A DNA stretch of 64,000 nucleotides. It comes from a bacterium (GTDB taxonomy: Bacteria > Zixibacteria > MSB-5A5 > GN15 > FEB-12). The notes below the pieces were generated by a model that was not told the DNA's origin, searched no databases, and worked only from the letters and a program-made list of their open reading frames with translations. The stretch is from the NCBI GenBank assembly GCA_030612965.1, contig JAUWMW010000001.1, positions 1 to 64,000 of the forward strand, written 5' to 3'. Below are positions 49,866-58,805 of the stretch, in pieces. A program made the translations under genes and the position numbers. Within the stretch, counting starts at the first letter, position 1. The number at the start of each line of letters is the position of its first letter.

Positions 49866-51122
49866 ATGTTAACTATGAATGAAGCATTGATGAGGGCAGC
49901 CGGTATTCACAAAGCCGCCGGTGGTTCCATCAATCTCGACACAACGAACTTCAACGGTGTGCTGGTGCGTGATGAGGTGCTGCCTATGATCGACCTGACC
50001 CGCAAGCACAACGATTGGCTGGGAGCCATATCGTCCTTCACGCGCCGTCGCCGTAAGGGAACCGTGCCGATCTATCGTCTCACGGAAGAAGTCATGGAGC
50101 ACGTCGGTGAACAGGACCCTCGCTCCGTGACGACCACGCCGCCCAACACCAGCGTGCCCTACGAGACCGAAAAGCATCACGCTCAGATCGTGATCTCTCG
50201 CGAGGATATCGAGGAAGCATCTCTGGACGTTGACGGCGATCATGAGAACAAGCTGCTCGACATGTTCACTACGCAGATCGGCAATAACACTGCTGACATC
50301 ACCATTAACGGCAATACGGCTTTTGCAACCGCCCCGGCGAACCGGCGCCAGCGGATGCTCAAGGGCGTTGACGGTCTCTATGTCCAGCTTGCTGCCGGAG
50401 CCAACGTCTACGATCGCAACGGCCTGCCCTTCGATGAGTACAACTTCGATGCCCTGTGGGATCGCGTGCCGCAGCACTGGCGCAATGATAAGTCGAAGAT
50501 GCGGTGGATGTACCCGGACCGGATCGACACGGCCTACCGTCGTCAGCTCAAAGCCCGCAAGACCGGTCTCGGTGACATGGCCTTCGGGTCGACGGCTACC
50601 CTGGCGCCCCAAGGCATCAAACCCGTTCTGGTTCCGCAGATGCCGGATAACGAAGGTCCGACCGCGATCGCGCCGACCTCGTGTACGGACGAAACGACCT
50701 ACATCCAGGCTATTCTGACGACTCTGGTCAACGCCACTAATCCACTTTCAGCGGCGGCCGGGGTGGGGCGTAAGTTCCTGCTGAGCTGCATTGCCACGGG
50801 TGTATCGGAAGTCTGCATCGGTTTCCTTGATACCACGCTCCGGATCAACACCGCCGGACTGCTCGGTCAAACCACCGTCTCTACTAATGCGGCCCACTAC
50901 ACCGTGCGTCCCTACGACGAAACGCGCATCGTTTTGGGTGATCCCAAAGGTATCACGATCGTCTGGCACGATGAATGGGTTTTCTACCGCGAGTGGAATC
51001 CGAAGCTCGATCAGGTAGAGATCGACATCTTCCTCGAGTTCGATGTCATCGTGGCCGTTCGGGAGATGTACATGATGCTGACCGGCGTGGCCGCTCCGCC
51101 GCTCGGTTGGGTTTCGGCATAG
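49866..51122 (+). CDS. Major capsid protein
   Basis: 418 aa immediately after protease/scaffold. HK97-like organisation: N-terminal helix ('NEALMRAAGIHKA'), then 'FTRRRRKGTVPIYRLTEEVMEHVGEQDPRSVTTT', a central 'RWMYPDRIDTAYRRQLKARKTG' and C-terminal beta-rich 'IVWHDEWVFYREWNPKLDQVEIDIFLEFDVIVAVREM'. This ending resembles XkdG-type capsid proteins ('...I...yri'). It probably assembles with the preceding scaffold. Position gives most of the confidence. Confidence 0.8.
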   Translation: MLTMNEALMRAAGIHKAAGGSINLDTTNFNGVLVRDEVLPMIDLTRKHNDWLGAISSFTRRRRKGTVPIYRLTEEVMEHVGEQDPRSVTTTPPNTSVPYETEKHHAQIVISREDIEEASLDVDGDHENKLLDMFTTQIGNNTADITINGNTAFATAPANRRQRMLKGVDGLYVQLAAGANVYDRNGLPFDEYNFDALWDRVPQHWRNDKSKMRWMYPDRIDTAYRRQLKARKTGLGDMAFGSTATLAPQGIKPVLVPQMPDNEGPTAIAPTSCTDETTYIQAILTTLVNATNPLSAAAGVGRKFLLSCIATGVSEVCIGFLDTTLRINTAGLLGQTTVSTNAAHYTVRPYDETRIVLGDPKGITIVWHDEWVFYREWNPKLDQVEIDIFLEFDVIVAVREMYMMLTGVAAPPLGWVSA

Positions 51123-51139
51123 GAAGGTGGAGTACAGCA

Positions 51140-51613
51140 ATGAAACAGTATCGATTCACGCTACTGGCGAACCACTATAGCGGTCGCGGTATCGAAGTGA
51201 ACAAACCGTTCTCTGTCGTTTTGGGAGAGGATGATCCACGCATCGAACAATTCCGCAATCCATCGTTCGAGGAACAGTCGGTCGACGGCACGGGCGCAAT
51301 CATTCCGTTTAAGCGTCCGGTGCAAAAGATCGGTCCGCCTCCGGGATCGACGGGGCCGTCCGGCACCAATGAGGGGCCGGCGATCGAGGTGATCGTCGGT
51401 AACATTAACACTCAGATCGCGGACGAAAAGAAACGAGCCATAGCCGACGAGGCGCTCGTCGCCAACCTCAAAAAGCATAACTACGATTTCGTGGCTGACG
51501 TGCTCGATGAGGAAAAACCGGTTGAGGCTCTGTGCATGATCGACAAGATCGGCGACGCCACGGCTGAGAAAATTCTGACCGCCTGCGAGCAAGCGGCCGG
51601 GAATAAGGAGTAA
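51140..51613 (+). CDS. Hypothetical head-region protein with helix-hairpin-helix-like end
   Basis: 157 aa from the ATG at 51140. The first ~60 residues are beta-like ('YRFTLLANHYSGRGIEVNKPFSVVLGEDDPRIEQFRNPSF'). The C-terminal 'ALCMIDKIGDATAEKILTACEQA' has the look of a helix-hairpin-helix (G-x-A-x-A-x-K-I). It is just after the capsid gene. A head completion or DNA-contact role is possible. Confidence 0.5.
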   Translation: MKQYRFTLLANHYSGRGIEVNKPFSVVLGEDDPRIEQFRNPSFEEQSVDGTGAIIPFKRPVQKIGPPPGSTGPSGTNEGPAIEVIVGNINTQIADEKKRAIADEALVANLKKHNYDFVADVLDEEKPVEALCMIDKIGDATAEKILTACEQAAGNKE

Positions 51614-51616
51614 ACG

Positions 51617-52126
51617 ATGAGTATTCATAGCGTTGGTCGGATGGGCCAGGGCGCCGTCCCTGGTCTACCGATCGAAGGTTATCTGTTCGCAAACTGGCCT
51701 CACGGCGTCTTTCTCGCGCCGTCAACAACTCCCTCGGCGCAGTTGACCGGCACCGGGAACGGCACGTTCACCTACAATCTGACGCCGGGCGTGGTAATCG
51801 TAGACGGAACCGCGCTGTCAGTCACCGGACTGGTTGACGCTGCCCTGGAAACGCCTGCGGACATTCTCGACGACGGCCAGACGAAGTTCTATGCGTTCAT
51901 CGCCTGGAAGAACCCCGTTGGCGGTGCCGTCGCCATCAAGATCGTTGAGGGCACCATTGCCATTCACGCCAACGCGGTAGGTCCGACTGACGCCGAGATC
52001 GAAGCGACCCTCCCGGTCGATACCGTGTGGATTCATCTCGGTACTCAGGCGATCGCCCGCACCGGTGCGACGAGTTGTACCGAAGCTCAGGACCACCTGC
52101 CGCGTCCGACAGGATATGCCACGTAA
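51617..52126 (+). CDS. Virion structural protein (capsid decoration candidate)
   Basis: 169 aa, beta-rich, Gly/Ala/Thr-heavy ('GTGNGTFTYNLTPGVVIVDGTALSVTG', 'KFYAFIAWKNPVGGAVAIKIVEG'). It starts 3 bp after the previous gene. Place between capsid and connector fits a decoration protein. Confidence 0.5.
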   Translation: MSIHSVGRMGQGAVPGLPIEGYLFANWPHGVFLAPSTTPSAQLTGTGNGTFTYNLTPGVVIVDGTALSVTGLVDAALETPADILDDGQTKFYAFIAWKNPVGGAVAIKIVEGTIAIHANAVGPTDAEIEATLPVDTVWIHLGTQAIARTGATSCTEAQDHLPRPTGYAT

Positions 52127-52132
52127 GGCTTT

Positions 52133-52777
52133 ATGGCTTACATAACGGTAGCAGACCTGCGCAACGAGGGTGTTGCGGACCCGCCGTACTCTACTGAGCA
52201 CGTCGAGGAACGCATCACCCTCGCCTGCGCGGCTGTCGACCAGATGACAAGCTGCTTCTTCGAAGCGAGAGCAGCGCACGTCGTCCAGGTCAACGGCCGT
52301 GGCCACGACATTCTGTTTCTGCCGTATCCGCCCTGCACAGAATCGTCTATCACCAAGGTCGAACTACGATCAGTATCGGCTTCCGGCACTACGTGGGCGG
52401 AAGTCGACACCGACCTTTATGAAGTCGTCATGCCGGTTTTCCCAGACGGACGTTACAACCCGAAGATTGTGCATCTGACCGGCACCTGGCCGAAAGGTGA
52501 ACGGAACGTGCGCCTGACCGGCACGTTCGGTTTTGTGGAATCCGACGGGACAACGACTCCGCCCGGTATCCGCGATCTCGCTCTGAGAATCGCGGTATGG
52601 AATATGAAGCAGATCGGCGATGAGTCCGCCCAACGGCAGGACAAGATCGTCGAGGAATCTCTCAGAGATTACCGTTACAAGTTGGCCGAGCCGAAAACCT
52701 CATCTGGATCGTTCAACGACCAAAAGATTGACAACTTGATAAGCATGTTTCGGATGCGCAGAATGAGGGCAGTGTGA
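52133..52777 (+). CDS. Head-tail connector (gp6/YqbG-like adaptor)
   Basis: 214 aa. Begins 'MAYITVADLRNEGVADPPYSTEHVEERITLACAAVDQMT' with the all-helix start of gp6/gp15-type adaptors, then a beta segment ('FLPYPPCTESSITKVELRS') and helices 'LALRIAVWNMKQIG', 'YRYKLAEP'. These proteins form a ring under the portal. Order (capsid, adaptor, stopper, tail completion) supports it. Confidence 0.75.
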   Translation: MAYITVADLRNEGVADPPYSTEHVEERITLACAAVDQMTSCFFEARAAHVVQVNGRGHDILFLPYPPCTESSITKVELRSVSASGTTWAEVDTDLYEVVMPVFPDGRYNPKIVHLTGTWPKGERNVRLTGTFGFVESDGTTTPPGIRDLALRIAVWNMKQIGDESAQRQDKIVEESLRDYRYKLAEPKTSSGSFNDQKIDNLISMFRMRRMRAV

Positions 52778-52779
52778 CG

Positions 52780-53118
52780 ATGCAACAAATAATCACCAAG
52801 GGCACAGTAGGGCAAACCAGTCTGGCAATTGTAGCCGTCGTTTTGGTTTTGCAGATCGTAATGCCATACGTAAACGGTAATGATCCCAGCGCCGATCACG
52901 CACTTACAACAACAGTCATGGCAGGTGCCCTGGACCCGCTCAAAGAATATCTGACCGACTTGAAGGCTCTGAATAAGAACCAAGCCGAGTCGGACATTGC
53001 GAACGCTGAGGCTCACCGACGACTCGCCGAGGCTTTGATTCAAATGACAGGGTCTCTTGACCGCTTGGTTGTTGTTGTTGACCGTGTCGAAAGACGAGTG
53101 GAGGCTCTAAGTCCATGA
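52780..53118 (+). CDS. Small protein: membrane segment plus coiled coil
   Basis: 112 aa from the ATG at 52780 (GTG 52774 also possible). A hydrophobic stretch (about residues 12-28, 'LAIVAVVLVLQIVM') is followed by a heptad-rich coil to the C-terminus. This is unusual between connector genes. Looks like a small phage membrane protein of unknown role. Confidence 0.55.
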   Translation: MQQIITKGTVGQTSLAIVAVVLVLQIVMPYVNGNDPSADHALTTTVMAGALDPLKEYLTDLKALNKNQAESDIANAEAHRRLAEALIQMTGSLDRLVVVVDRVERRVEALSP

Positions 53119-53531
53119 AACCGTCCGCCTTTCTAAAGGGCCGCCTGGGAAAGTTTGCGGCTGAGGTCGCCGGCGAGGCAACCGTGCGGTATTTTGTGCT
53201 ATCCGAGGGTCAACGTGACACCCTCACTGGAACCGTGGACGAAAGCAACGCATACGCTACAGTGGGCGTTGCCTTGACGGCATTGATCGACTACAGTCCG
53301 AGCGACGCCGTCAGGAAAAAGGTCGGAGCGTCTATTGAGTTCGACGCAACCCTTCAGATTCCACAATCGCAGCTCACAGATAAGTCTATCACGCTCAAGA
53401 TAGGTGATGCCTTCACGTTAGAGGACAGCGCCGACAAGGTCTATGTCAAGAGGGTTGTCTCAACCCACCAGGTGGACGACGGTCACCTCATGAAACTCGT
53501 TGCCGTGAGCGGTCGGCTCGGGAGGCGATGA
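53115..53531 (+). CDS. Head-closure / stopper-like protein
   Basis: 138 aa. A beta-rich small protein ('LTALIDYSPSDAVRKKVGASIEFDATLQIPQSQL…ITLKIGDAF') with the general layout of head-closure proteins. Position after the adaptor and before the HK97 gp10-like protein agrees. ATGA overlap with the previous stop. Confidence 0.6.
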   Translation: MKPSAFLKGRLGKFAAEVAGEATVRYFVLSEGQRDTLTGTVDESNAYATVGVALTALIDYSPSDAVRKKVGASIEFDATLQIPQSQLTDKSITLKIGDAFTLEDSADKVYVKRVVSTHQVDDGHLMKLVAVSGRLGRR

Positions 53532-53722
53532 TGTGGCAATGGCTAATGCAGCCCTGGTACAATGAGCCGGAATCGTCGCTACCCCCAGAGTCTGAACGAT
53601 TCATAGAAACTATTCATCCTGGCCAGCCAAAAAGGCTTGATGTTATAGTATTATGGGTCATCGCTGCCATATATCCAATCGTCGCGTTGTTCCATCTCAT
53701 CTTCAAGGACGGTGCTCAGTGA
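53528..53722 (+). CDS. Small single-TM protein
   Basis: 64 aa: a Trp/Pro-rich N-terminus ('MWQWLMQPWYNEPESSLPP') and one membrane helix near the end ('VIVLWVIAAIYPIVALFHLIF'). Tandem ATGs, overlap with the previous stop. Unknown role. Second membrane protein inside the connector block. Confidence 0.5.
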   Translation: MMWQWLMQPWYNEPESSLPPESERFIETIHPGQPKRLDVIVLWVIAAIYPIVALFHLIFKDGAQ

Positions 53723-54369
53723 CGGGACTCGAAGGAGACTGGAACAAGGGAGATCGGCTTTTTGGCAAAATGGGCAAGCTTATGAAAAAGAACATGCAAC
53801 TCGCCACAAAGCGCAATGCCATGATGTATCGCGATCAGATCAAACGGACTATCCGCAGTGGCCGGAACATGGCGCCCGTGTCTCCAGTGACCAAAGCCTA
53901 TAAGAAAAGTTCGAAGCCGCTTATCGATCACGGTGACTTGTTGCAGTCTGTCGACTTGATCACCATCTCGCCATCGACGTTCTTTGTCGGTGTGCCCAGA
54001 ACCGCCGGCAAGAAAGGGCGTACATCGATGGTCAACATTGCCGCCGTGCATGAATTTGGAGCCACCATCCGTCCGGTGTCCGCGTCCGCTTTGACCATAC
54101 CGGTCACTCGCGAAGCATCCGAACTGGCCAGGGAGCATGGCGGCGTTGGGAATATACCTGGTTTGTTCCGGCCCAAAGGTACAAAGGTGCTCGCACGCAA
54201 GAAAGGCAAGGGTTTTGAAATTATGTTCATCCTGAAGGATGAGGTAGTGATTCCACCCCGGCCGTTCATCGAACCAAGTCTGAATAAGGTGCGCCACAAA
54301 ATGAAGCGCCAGTGGGAACGTGCTATCATCGCTGCCTTACGAGGGAAACCGTATGCCGCAAGATCATAA
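53719..54369 (+). CDS. Mu gpG / HK97 gp10-like virion morphogenesis protein
   Basis: 216 aa from GTG 53719 (GTGA overlap). 'MKKNMQLATKRNAMMYRDQIKRTIRSG' with 'LIDHGDLLQSVDLI' and the 'VHEFGATIRP…PPRPFIEPSL' block are typical of gpG/gp10-type proteins that connect head and tail ('H.fG...iP.RpF'). Basic overall. Confidence 0.8.
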   Translation: MTGLEGDWNKGDRLFGKMGKLMKKNMQLATKRNAMMYRDQIKRTIRSGRNMAPVSPVTKAYKKSSKPLIDHGDLLQSVDLITISPSTFFVGVPRTAGKKGRTSMVNIAAVHEFGATIRPVSASALTIPVTREASELAREHGGVGNIPGLFRPKGTKVLARKKGKGFEIMFILKDEVVIPPRPFIEPSLNKVRHKMKRQWERAIIAALRGKPYAARS

Positions 54370-54958
54370 GCACATCATCTCGGACTTGGAGGACGCCGTC
54401 AAAGGCGTCATTGATACTGTGCAGACGCAGTTGACCGGCGTCGTGGCTTCCGGCGATGTTGTCCTGGCATTCAAAGATGAACGTCCGGATGCCAGTATCG
54501 ATCGGGCCTTCCCCCGGGCGACCGTACATCTTTATGACTTTCGCCCTGCCTCCGGTAGGCGGCACGCCGGCGACCTTCGCACTCATACCTATAATTCAGA
54601 GACGGGCGAAGCTGTGATCACGCTTAAGCCTATCCCTGTCGATTTGTTATTCCAGATTGACACCTACGCCCTCACGCACGAAGCGGATTGGGCCATCAAA
54701 CAAAAGATGCTGCCCTGGTTCGACGTGCAATCTCAACCAAAGATAACGACGGACGGCGGGCGCGAGTTCTACCTCGCCTGGGTAACCTGGCAACCGCTCG
54801 ATGAAATAGAAACGGAAAATTGGTTCAGGACGGCTTGGCGCTGTCGTGCAGAGGTGTGGTTCGGTAACCCGAAGACACCACCGGCGTCGCCTTACATCGT
54901 GCTTCAGCGGAAACTGACTATGCTGGCCGAGACCTGGACGATGGACGCCGCACCATAA
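54353..54958 (+). CDS. Tail completion protein
   Basis: 201 aa from the ATG at 54353 with GAGGG upstream, overlapping the previous gene by 17 bp. 'IPVDLLFQIDTYALTHEADWAIKQKMLPWF' and 'WRCRAEVWF' fit tail-completion/terminator proteins coded just before the sheath. No characteristic motif beyond this. Confidence 0.6.
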   Translation: MPQDHKHIISDLEDAVKGVIDTVQTQLTGVVASGDVVLAFKDERPDASIDRAFPRATVHLYDFRPASGRRHAGDLRTHTYNSETGEAVITLKPIPVDLLFQIDTYALTHEADWAIKQKMLPWFDVQSQPKITTDGGREFYLAWVTWQPLDEIETENWFRTAWRCRAEVWFGNPKTPPASPYIVLQRKLTMLAETWTMDAAP

Positions 54959-54967
54959 GGAGAACGC

Positions 54968-55246
54968 ATGGCAACAGCAGTAAACCTAAAGAATCGCGGA
55001 CCGTCAGCCTTTGGATTTGAATACGACGGCGCAACATTCTCTATCCCTTCCGGTGAGGTGCGCGGACCGTTTGAAGCCAAAATCTTCGACAATCCGGTAG
55101 TGCTCATCGCCGTCCAGGCTGGCAGGCTGGTTCCTTCCCGTGCCGTCGATCCGCCGGCACTGCCAGAGGAAGAGACCATCGCTGTAGAAGATTCGCCGGA
55201 AGATGCGCCTGCAAGAATATCGCACAGGAAACGCAAAAATGATTAA
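54968..55246 (+). CDS. Small tail-region protein
   Basis: 92 aa. 'NLKNRGPSAFGFEYDGATFSIPSGEVRGPFEAKIFDNPVVLIAVQAGRL' is a compact beta domain found before sheath genes in several myoviruses. The rest is an acidic linker with a basic end (SHRKRKND). Role unknown. Confidence 0.5.
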   Translation: MATAVNLKNRGPSAFGFEYDGATFSIPSGEVRGPFEAKIFDNPVVLIAVQAGRLVPSRAVDPPALPEEETIAVEDSPEDAPARISHRKRKND

Positions 55247-55279
55247 CGCTATAACTGGCACAATGTCAGGAGGTAACAA

Positions 55280-56992
55280 ATGGCGAACCTGAAAGTCGGC
55301 GTCAACCTCATTGAAGGAACTGCAATCTCTCCCGTCGAAGGTGTGTCGACGGCCGTGTCCGGGATCCTCGGCACGTTTGAACGCGGTCCTGTCAACGTGG
55401 CGACGCTGGTAACATCAATGGCTCAATTCGAGTCGATCTTCGGCTTGGCCCCTGCACCGGTCGGGAATAACACGTCCTGGTATGCCGTCAAGGCGTTCTT
55501 TCAAAAGGTGGGCGCCGGCCAGCTCTATGTTGTGCGGGTGGCGTCGTCCGCGAAGATGCTCGCGACCAAGGCGTTTGATGATCGGCAGGTTGCTCCGGCC
55601 AACACGTTGCGCATCGATGCGATCAACGAAGGCACCTGGGGCAACTCACTCTCTGTCGACGTTGACGACGACGCTTTGCTCACCACGACTCTGACAGCGG
55701 AGTGCGCTGCGGCCACCCAGGCATCACTGACATCCGTCGAGGGCCTCGAAGTGGGCAGCTACGTCAAGTTCTACAACGGGACGCTCACAGAGTATATTAC
55801 TGTCACGTCAATTGAATACGTCGCGAAGATCATTCACTGGAGCGGGGCAGTCACCAACACTTACACCGTCGGGAACGGCGTGATCACTTCGCAGGAGTTC
55901 AAGCTCAATGTTTACGTCAACGACGTGCTCGTTGAGACGTGGCCGGGTCTATCGATGAACGACAACGTCTCTTTCTTCTGTGAGACGGCCGTCAATTCGG
56001 ACTATATCGCCTGCGTGGACCTCAAGGCATCCGATACCAACCATGAGGATCAGCCTGTGGCTACCTCGGTGGCACAAGGGCTGGCCAGTGGCGCGGACGG
56101 TATCGCCGACATCGAAGTGACGGATTGGTCTGGTAGCCAGGCCAACAAGACCGGCCTTTATGCGTTTGACAATATACCGACTGTCTTCCGGATCATCGCA
56201 CCGAACCCGACCATTACCACGGATCCCGAAGAGGGGTGTATCATTCTGGCGCAGGCGCAGCTCGCTTATTGCGACGTTCGCGTCACATGTCAGACTTATG
56301 TCGACATCCCTTACGGCACCTCGGTGACCGACGCCCTGACTTGGGCAACCAACTTCGCCGGTCGTCGGATCGCTGTCTTTTTCCCATGGGTCAATGTCGG
56401 TTCGCGTGCCAACCCCAATTGGATCCCGCCGTCACCGTTCGCCCTCGGCACTGTCGTGGAGAAAGATTATCGACGCGGCGTGCACAAGTCTATCGGTAAC
56501 GAGCGGATCGCCCTCGCTACCGACCTGGAGTATCACGTCTCCCGCCCCGAAGGTCAAACGCTGAACGACGGCAAGGTCAACACGATCCGCAAGAAGCCAT
56601 CGGGCGGTCTGTGGGTATACGGCGGACGCACTCTGTCCGCCACCACCAACTTCAGGTTTATCGACGCCAGTGAATACTGGAACTATGTCGGGCGCAGCCT
56701 GGAACTGGCCACGCATTGGGTGCCGTTCGAGCTGAACGACCAGACCTTGTGGAAAGCAGTCGAACGCTCCATTGGAGATTTCTTGTCCAATGAGCAGCGC
56801 CGTCGGGCGTTGTTTGATGCAAGCAATCCCGGTGCACAGGCGTGGTCCGTGGTCATGAACGAATCTAACAATCCGGCTGACCAGGTGGCGCTTGGCATCG
56901 CTTCGGTGGGTGTCGTTTACGTCAAAACCGGCACGGCCGAGAAATTTGCCATCACCCTGACGCCGTCCTCCGGCGGCCTCACTGTGGCTTAA
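55280..56992 (+). CDS. Tail sheath protein
   Basis: 570 aa after CAGGAGG. 'GVNLIEGTAISPVEGVSTAVSGILGTFERGPVN' is the classic sheath N-terminus ('...Gvy..E...g...i.gv.tava.fvG...rGp'). 'VYGGRTLSATTNFRFIDASEYWNYVGRSLELATHWVPFELND…LWKAVERSIGDFL' is the conserved C-terminal domain. Sheath subunits contract around the tube to drive injection. The central ~150 residues form a variable insertion. Confidence 0.93.
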   Translation: MANLKVGVNLIEGTAISPVEGVSTAVSGILGTFERGPVNVATLVTSMAQFESIFGLAPAPVGNNTSWYAVKAFFQKVGAGQLYVVRVASSAKMLATKAFDDRQVAPANTLRIDAINEGTWGNSLSVDVDDDALLTTTLTAECAAATQASLTSVEGLEVGSYVKFYNGTLTEYITVTSIEYVAKIIHWSGAVTNTYTVGNGVITSQEFKLNVYVNDVLVETWPGLSMNDNVSFFCETAVNSDYIACVDLKASDTNHEDQPVATSVAQGLASGADGIADIEVTDWSGSQANKTGLYAFDNIPTVFRIIAPNPTITTDPEEGCIILAQAQLAYCDVRVTCQTYVDIPYGTSVTDALTWATNFAGRRIAVFFPWVNVGSRANPNWIPPSPFALGTVVEKDYRRGVHKSIGNERIALATDLEYHVSRPEGQTLNDGKVNTIRKKPSGGLWVYGGRTLSATTNFRFIDASEYWNYVGRSLELATHWVPFELNDQTLWKAVERSIGDFLSNEQRRRALFDASNPGAQAWSVVMNESNNPADQVALGIASVGVVYVKTGTAEKFAITLTPSSGGLTVA

Positions 56993-57010
56993 CCCTGAAA
57001 GGAGGTTCCT

Positions 57011-57472
57011 GTGAGTGATTATGGAGCTGCCGGGCCGGACGCCAATCCCCAACTATCCGCAAAGTTCAGGATTGAGATCGATGGCATCAATCTGGGCGCT
57101 GTTCAGAAAGCAACCATCGACGGTTACGAATGGAACACGATGAACGCCCGCACCGGCATTGACGATCTCAACTCGTTGACGGCGAGCGCGACAAAGAAGG
57201 CTCACGTCGTGACAATCGAAAAGAACTTGGTGGAGGGCGGACAGTCCGACATTCAGGCCTTAATCGATTGGGCCGAGCAAGGTTCGTCTTTACGAAAGAC
57301 CGGCGCGGTGATCTCTGATGGCCGCGATGGCAACGAGGTGCTACGCATCACGTTCTTTAAGTCCTGGCTGAAGAAGGTCACGTTCCCTCAGTGGGATGCC
57401 GAAGAAGAGGCTGGACCTCAGACGTACACGTTCGAGATCGAGGCGTCTCACATAAAACATGAGGTCTCTTAG
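57011..57472 (+). CDS. Tail tube protein (gp19 family)
   Basis: 153 aa from a GTG at 57011 with AAAGGAGG 6 nt upstream. 'AKFRIEIDGINLGAVQKATIDGYEWN…HVVTIEKNLVEGGQSDIQALIDWAEQ…SDGRDGNEVLRITFFKSWLKKV' matches the T4 gp19/phage-tube fold. It stacks into the inner tube inside the sheath. Directly downstream of sheath as expected. Confidence 0.88.
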   Translation: MSDYGAAGPDANPQLSAKFRIEIDGINLGAVQKATIDGYEWNTMNARTGIDDLNSLTASATKKAHVVTIEKNLVEGGQSDIQALIDWAEQGSSLRKTGAVISDGRDGNEVLRITFFKSWLKKVTFPQWDAEEEAGPQTYTFEIEASHIKHEVS

Positions 57473-58041
57473 TGGGATTATTGGATCTACCAAACCAGGT
57501 GATCGAAGCTCTTAACGTGCTGGACTTGCACCAGCTCAACGGTCTTCGGTTCGTCGTGCAGATTGACGGTGTCGGTTTCCGAGGTAAAGAAACCGTCTGC
57601 GGTTTTCGTGCTGTCGACAACCTGGTCTCCGACCTTGAGGTGCAGAAGCTCGCCGAGGGCGGGTCAGGTCAGGTTCATACTTTTCCACGCCGGGAGCGGC
57701 AGCCGTCGATCACGTTGACGCGCCCGGTCACCTTTAGTCGATCGCTTTGGAATTGGTTCCTTGCCGGACGCCACTGGAAGAAAGGTCAACCGACCTACGT
57801 GAGAACGATGTCCATCTATCTACTCGACAGCGTACATCCTCCTGTGACCGGCGCGGTTACCTACGAGGCCTGGCGGTGGGATTTCAGCCGTTGCTGGATT
57901 TCCACCTGGCGCGGCCCGAGAATGGATGCCACAAACGATGCGATCGCACTCGAAGAAGTAGTTATCCAACACGGCGGTGTCGTTGAGGCCAGAGGTGTCC
58001 TGAGCGGCATCGCCGGTGAAATTTTGTCAATCTTTCAATGA
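57472..58041 (+). CDS. Second gp19-like tube/tube-initiator protein
   Basis: 189 aa from GTG 57472 overlapping the previous TAG. 'LNGLRFVVQIDGVGFRGKETVCGFRAVDNLVSDLEVQKLAEGG' and 'ITLTRPVTFSRSLWNWFLAGRHW…TMSIYLLDS' have the tube fold of gp19 relatives. Contractile injection systems often code two or more tube-like proteins, the second capping or starting the tube on the hub. Confidence 0.75.
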   Translation: MGLLDLPNQVIEALNVLDLHQLNGLRFVVQIDGVGFRGKETVCGFRAVDNLVSDLEVQKLAEGGSGQVHTFPRRERQPSITLTRPVTFSRSLWNWFLAGRHWKKGQPTYVRTMSIYLLDSVHPPVTGAVTYEAWRWDFSRCWISTWRGPRMDATNDAIALEEVVIQHGGVVEARGVLSGIAGEILSIFQ

Positions 58042-58056
58042 AGATGGGAGCACATA

Positions 58057-58587
58057 ATGGCCACGACACAGGAATTTGAATTGATCTTCGGAGTAGAGAA
58101 GGACGGCGCTACGCACATGACCGTAATCATGCGCCGTGTTTTGGTCCAGGACCTCATCGACGTTAATAACGATGCTCAGGTCCGTGAGCTGCGCAAGCAA
58201 GGACACAAGATCAGCGTAGCTACCATGCGCTACGCGGAGGACCGGGTCTTACACGGTAGGGAGGCCGGTCGTGTGGCCGCCGCGTCCGGACAACCGACGG
58301 ACGGTTATGTCGATCCGGTAGCGATGAGCGCTATGGAAGGCGTCATGGCGCAGATGCAGACTCCTCTGTTAGCTCGCGTGATCCTCCGCATCGGTGACAT
58401 CGAGAACGTCGATCAGAAAGTTATCAAACAGATGAGTCCGGCCGACATAGAACGCTGCATGGATTGGTACGGCTGGATGAACACGCCACCGAAGAAGCGC
58501 GATCTTAATCCGGATGAACAGGAGCCTAAGGATGATGAAGGTCAAACGGTTCCGAAGCAGGACCCTCCAAAGACCTCGCCGAGCTGA
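58057..58587 (+). CDS. Tail assembly chaperone, frame-0 product
   Basis: 176 aa. Helical ('VQDLIDVNNDAQVRELRKQGHKISVATMRYAEDRVL', 'ARVILRIGDIENVDQKVIKQMSPADIERCM'), located between tube and tape measure, the place of G-type chaperones. The C-terminal 40 residues are a low-complexity D/E/K/P tail. The -1 frame is open across its end and encodes a continuation (58539-58805), indicating a programmed shift like lambda G/GT. Confidence 0.7.
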   Translation: MATTQEFELIFGVEKDGATHMTVIMRRVLVQDLIDVNNDAQVRELRKQGHKISVATMRYAEDRVLHGREAGRVAAASGQPTDGYVDPVAMSAMEGVMAQMQTPLLARVILRIGDIENVDQKVIKQMSPADIERCMDWYGWMNTPPKKRDLNPDEQEPKDDEGQTVPKQDPPKTSPS

Positions 58588-58805
58588 TTCTACAGTTTCC
58601 GTTTCCAGAGGATCGCTTGCGTCGTGCTGCGGTCTTCTTGGCGAGGTCGTTGGGTTGTAGTCCGCAGGCGGTTGTGGAGATGGAGTTCGTTGAGATGATG
58701 GAATGGGTCGACGTTGAACGAGATTATCAGGAGAGAGAAACCCGAGCGCAGTCGGATGCAATTGCGAAGGCCTCTCCCGGTAAACGGGGAAGGAGACGCC
58801 TGTAA
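58539..58805 (+). CDS. Tail assembly chaperone, -1 frame extension (GT-like)
   Basis: The -1 frame is free of stops from 58539 and continues 'SKDLAELILQFPFPEDRLRRAAVFLARSLGCSPQAVVEMEFVEMMEWV' to the TAA at 58803-58805. An isolated ATG start at 58617 would give only 62 aa and omit the natural helix before it. The shift most likely occurs at CCT-CCA-AAG (58564-58572). AAG can re-pair as AAA, but this is not a perfect X-XXY-YYZ site. The fused product (~248 aa) would bind the tape measure. Confidence 0.65.
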   Translation, partial: RSNGSEAGPSKDLAELILQFPFPEDRLRRAAVFLARSLGCSPQAVVEMEFVEMMEWVDVERDYQERETRAQSDAIAKASPGKRGRRRL

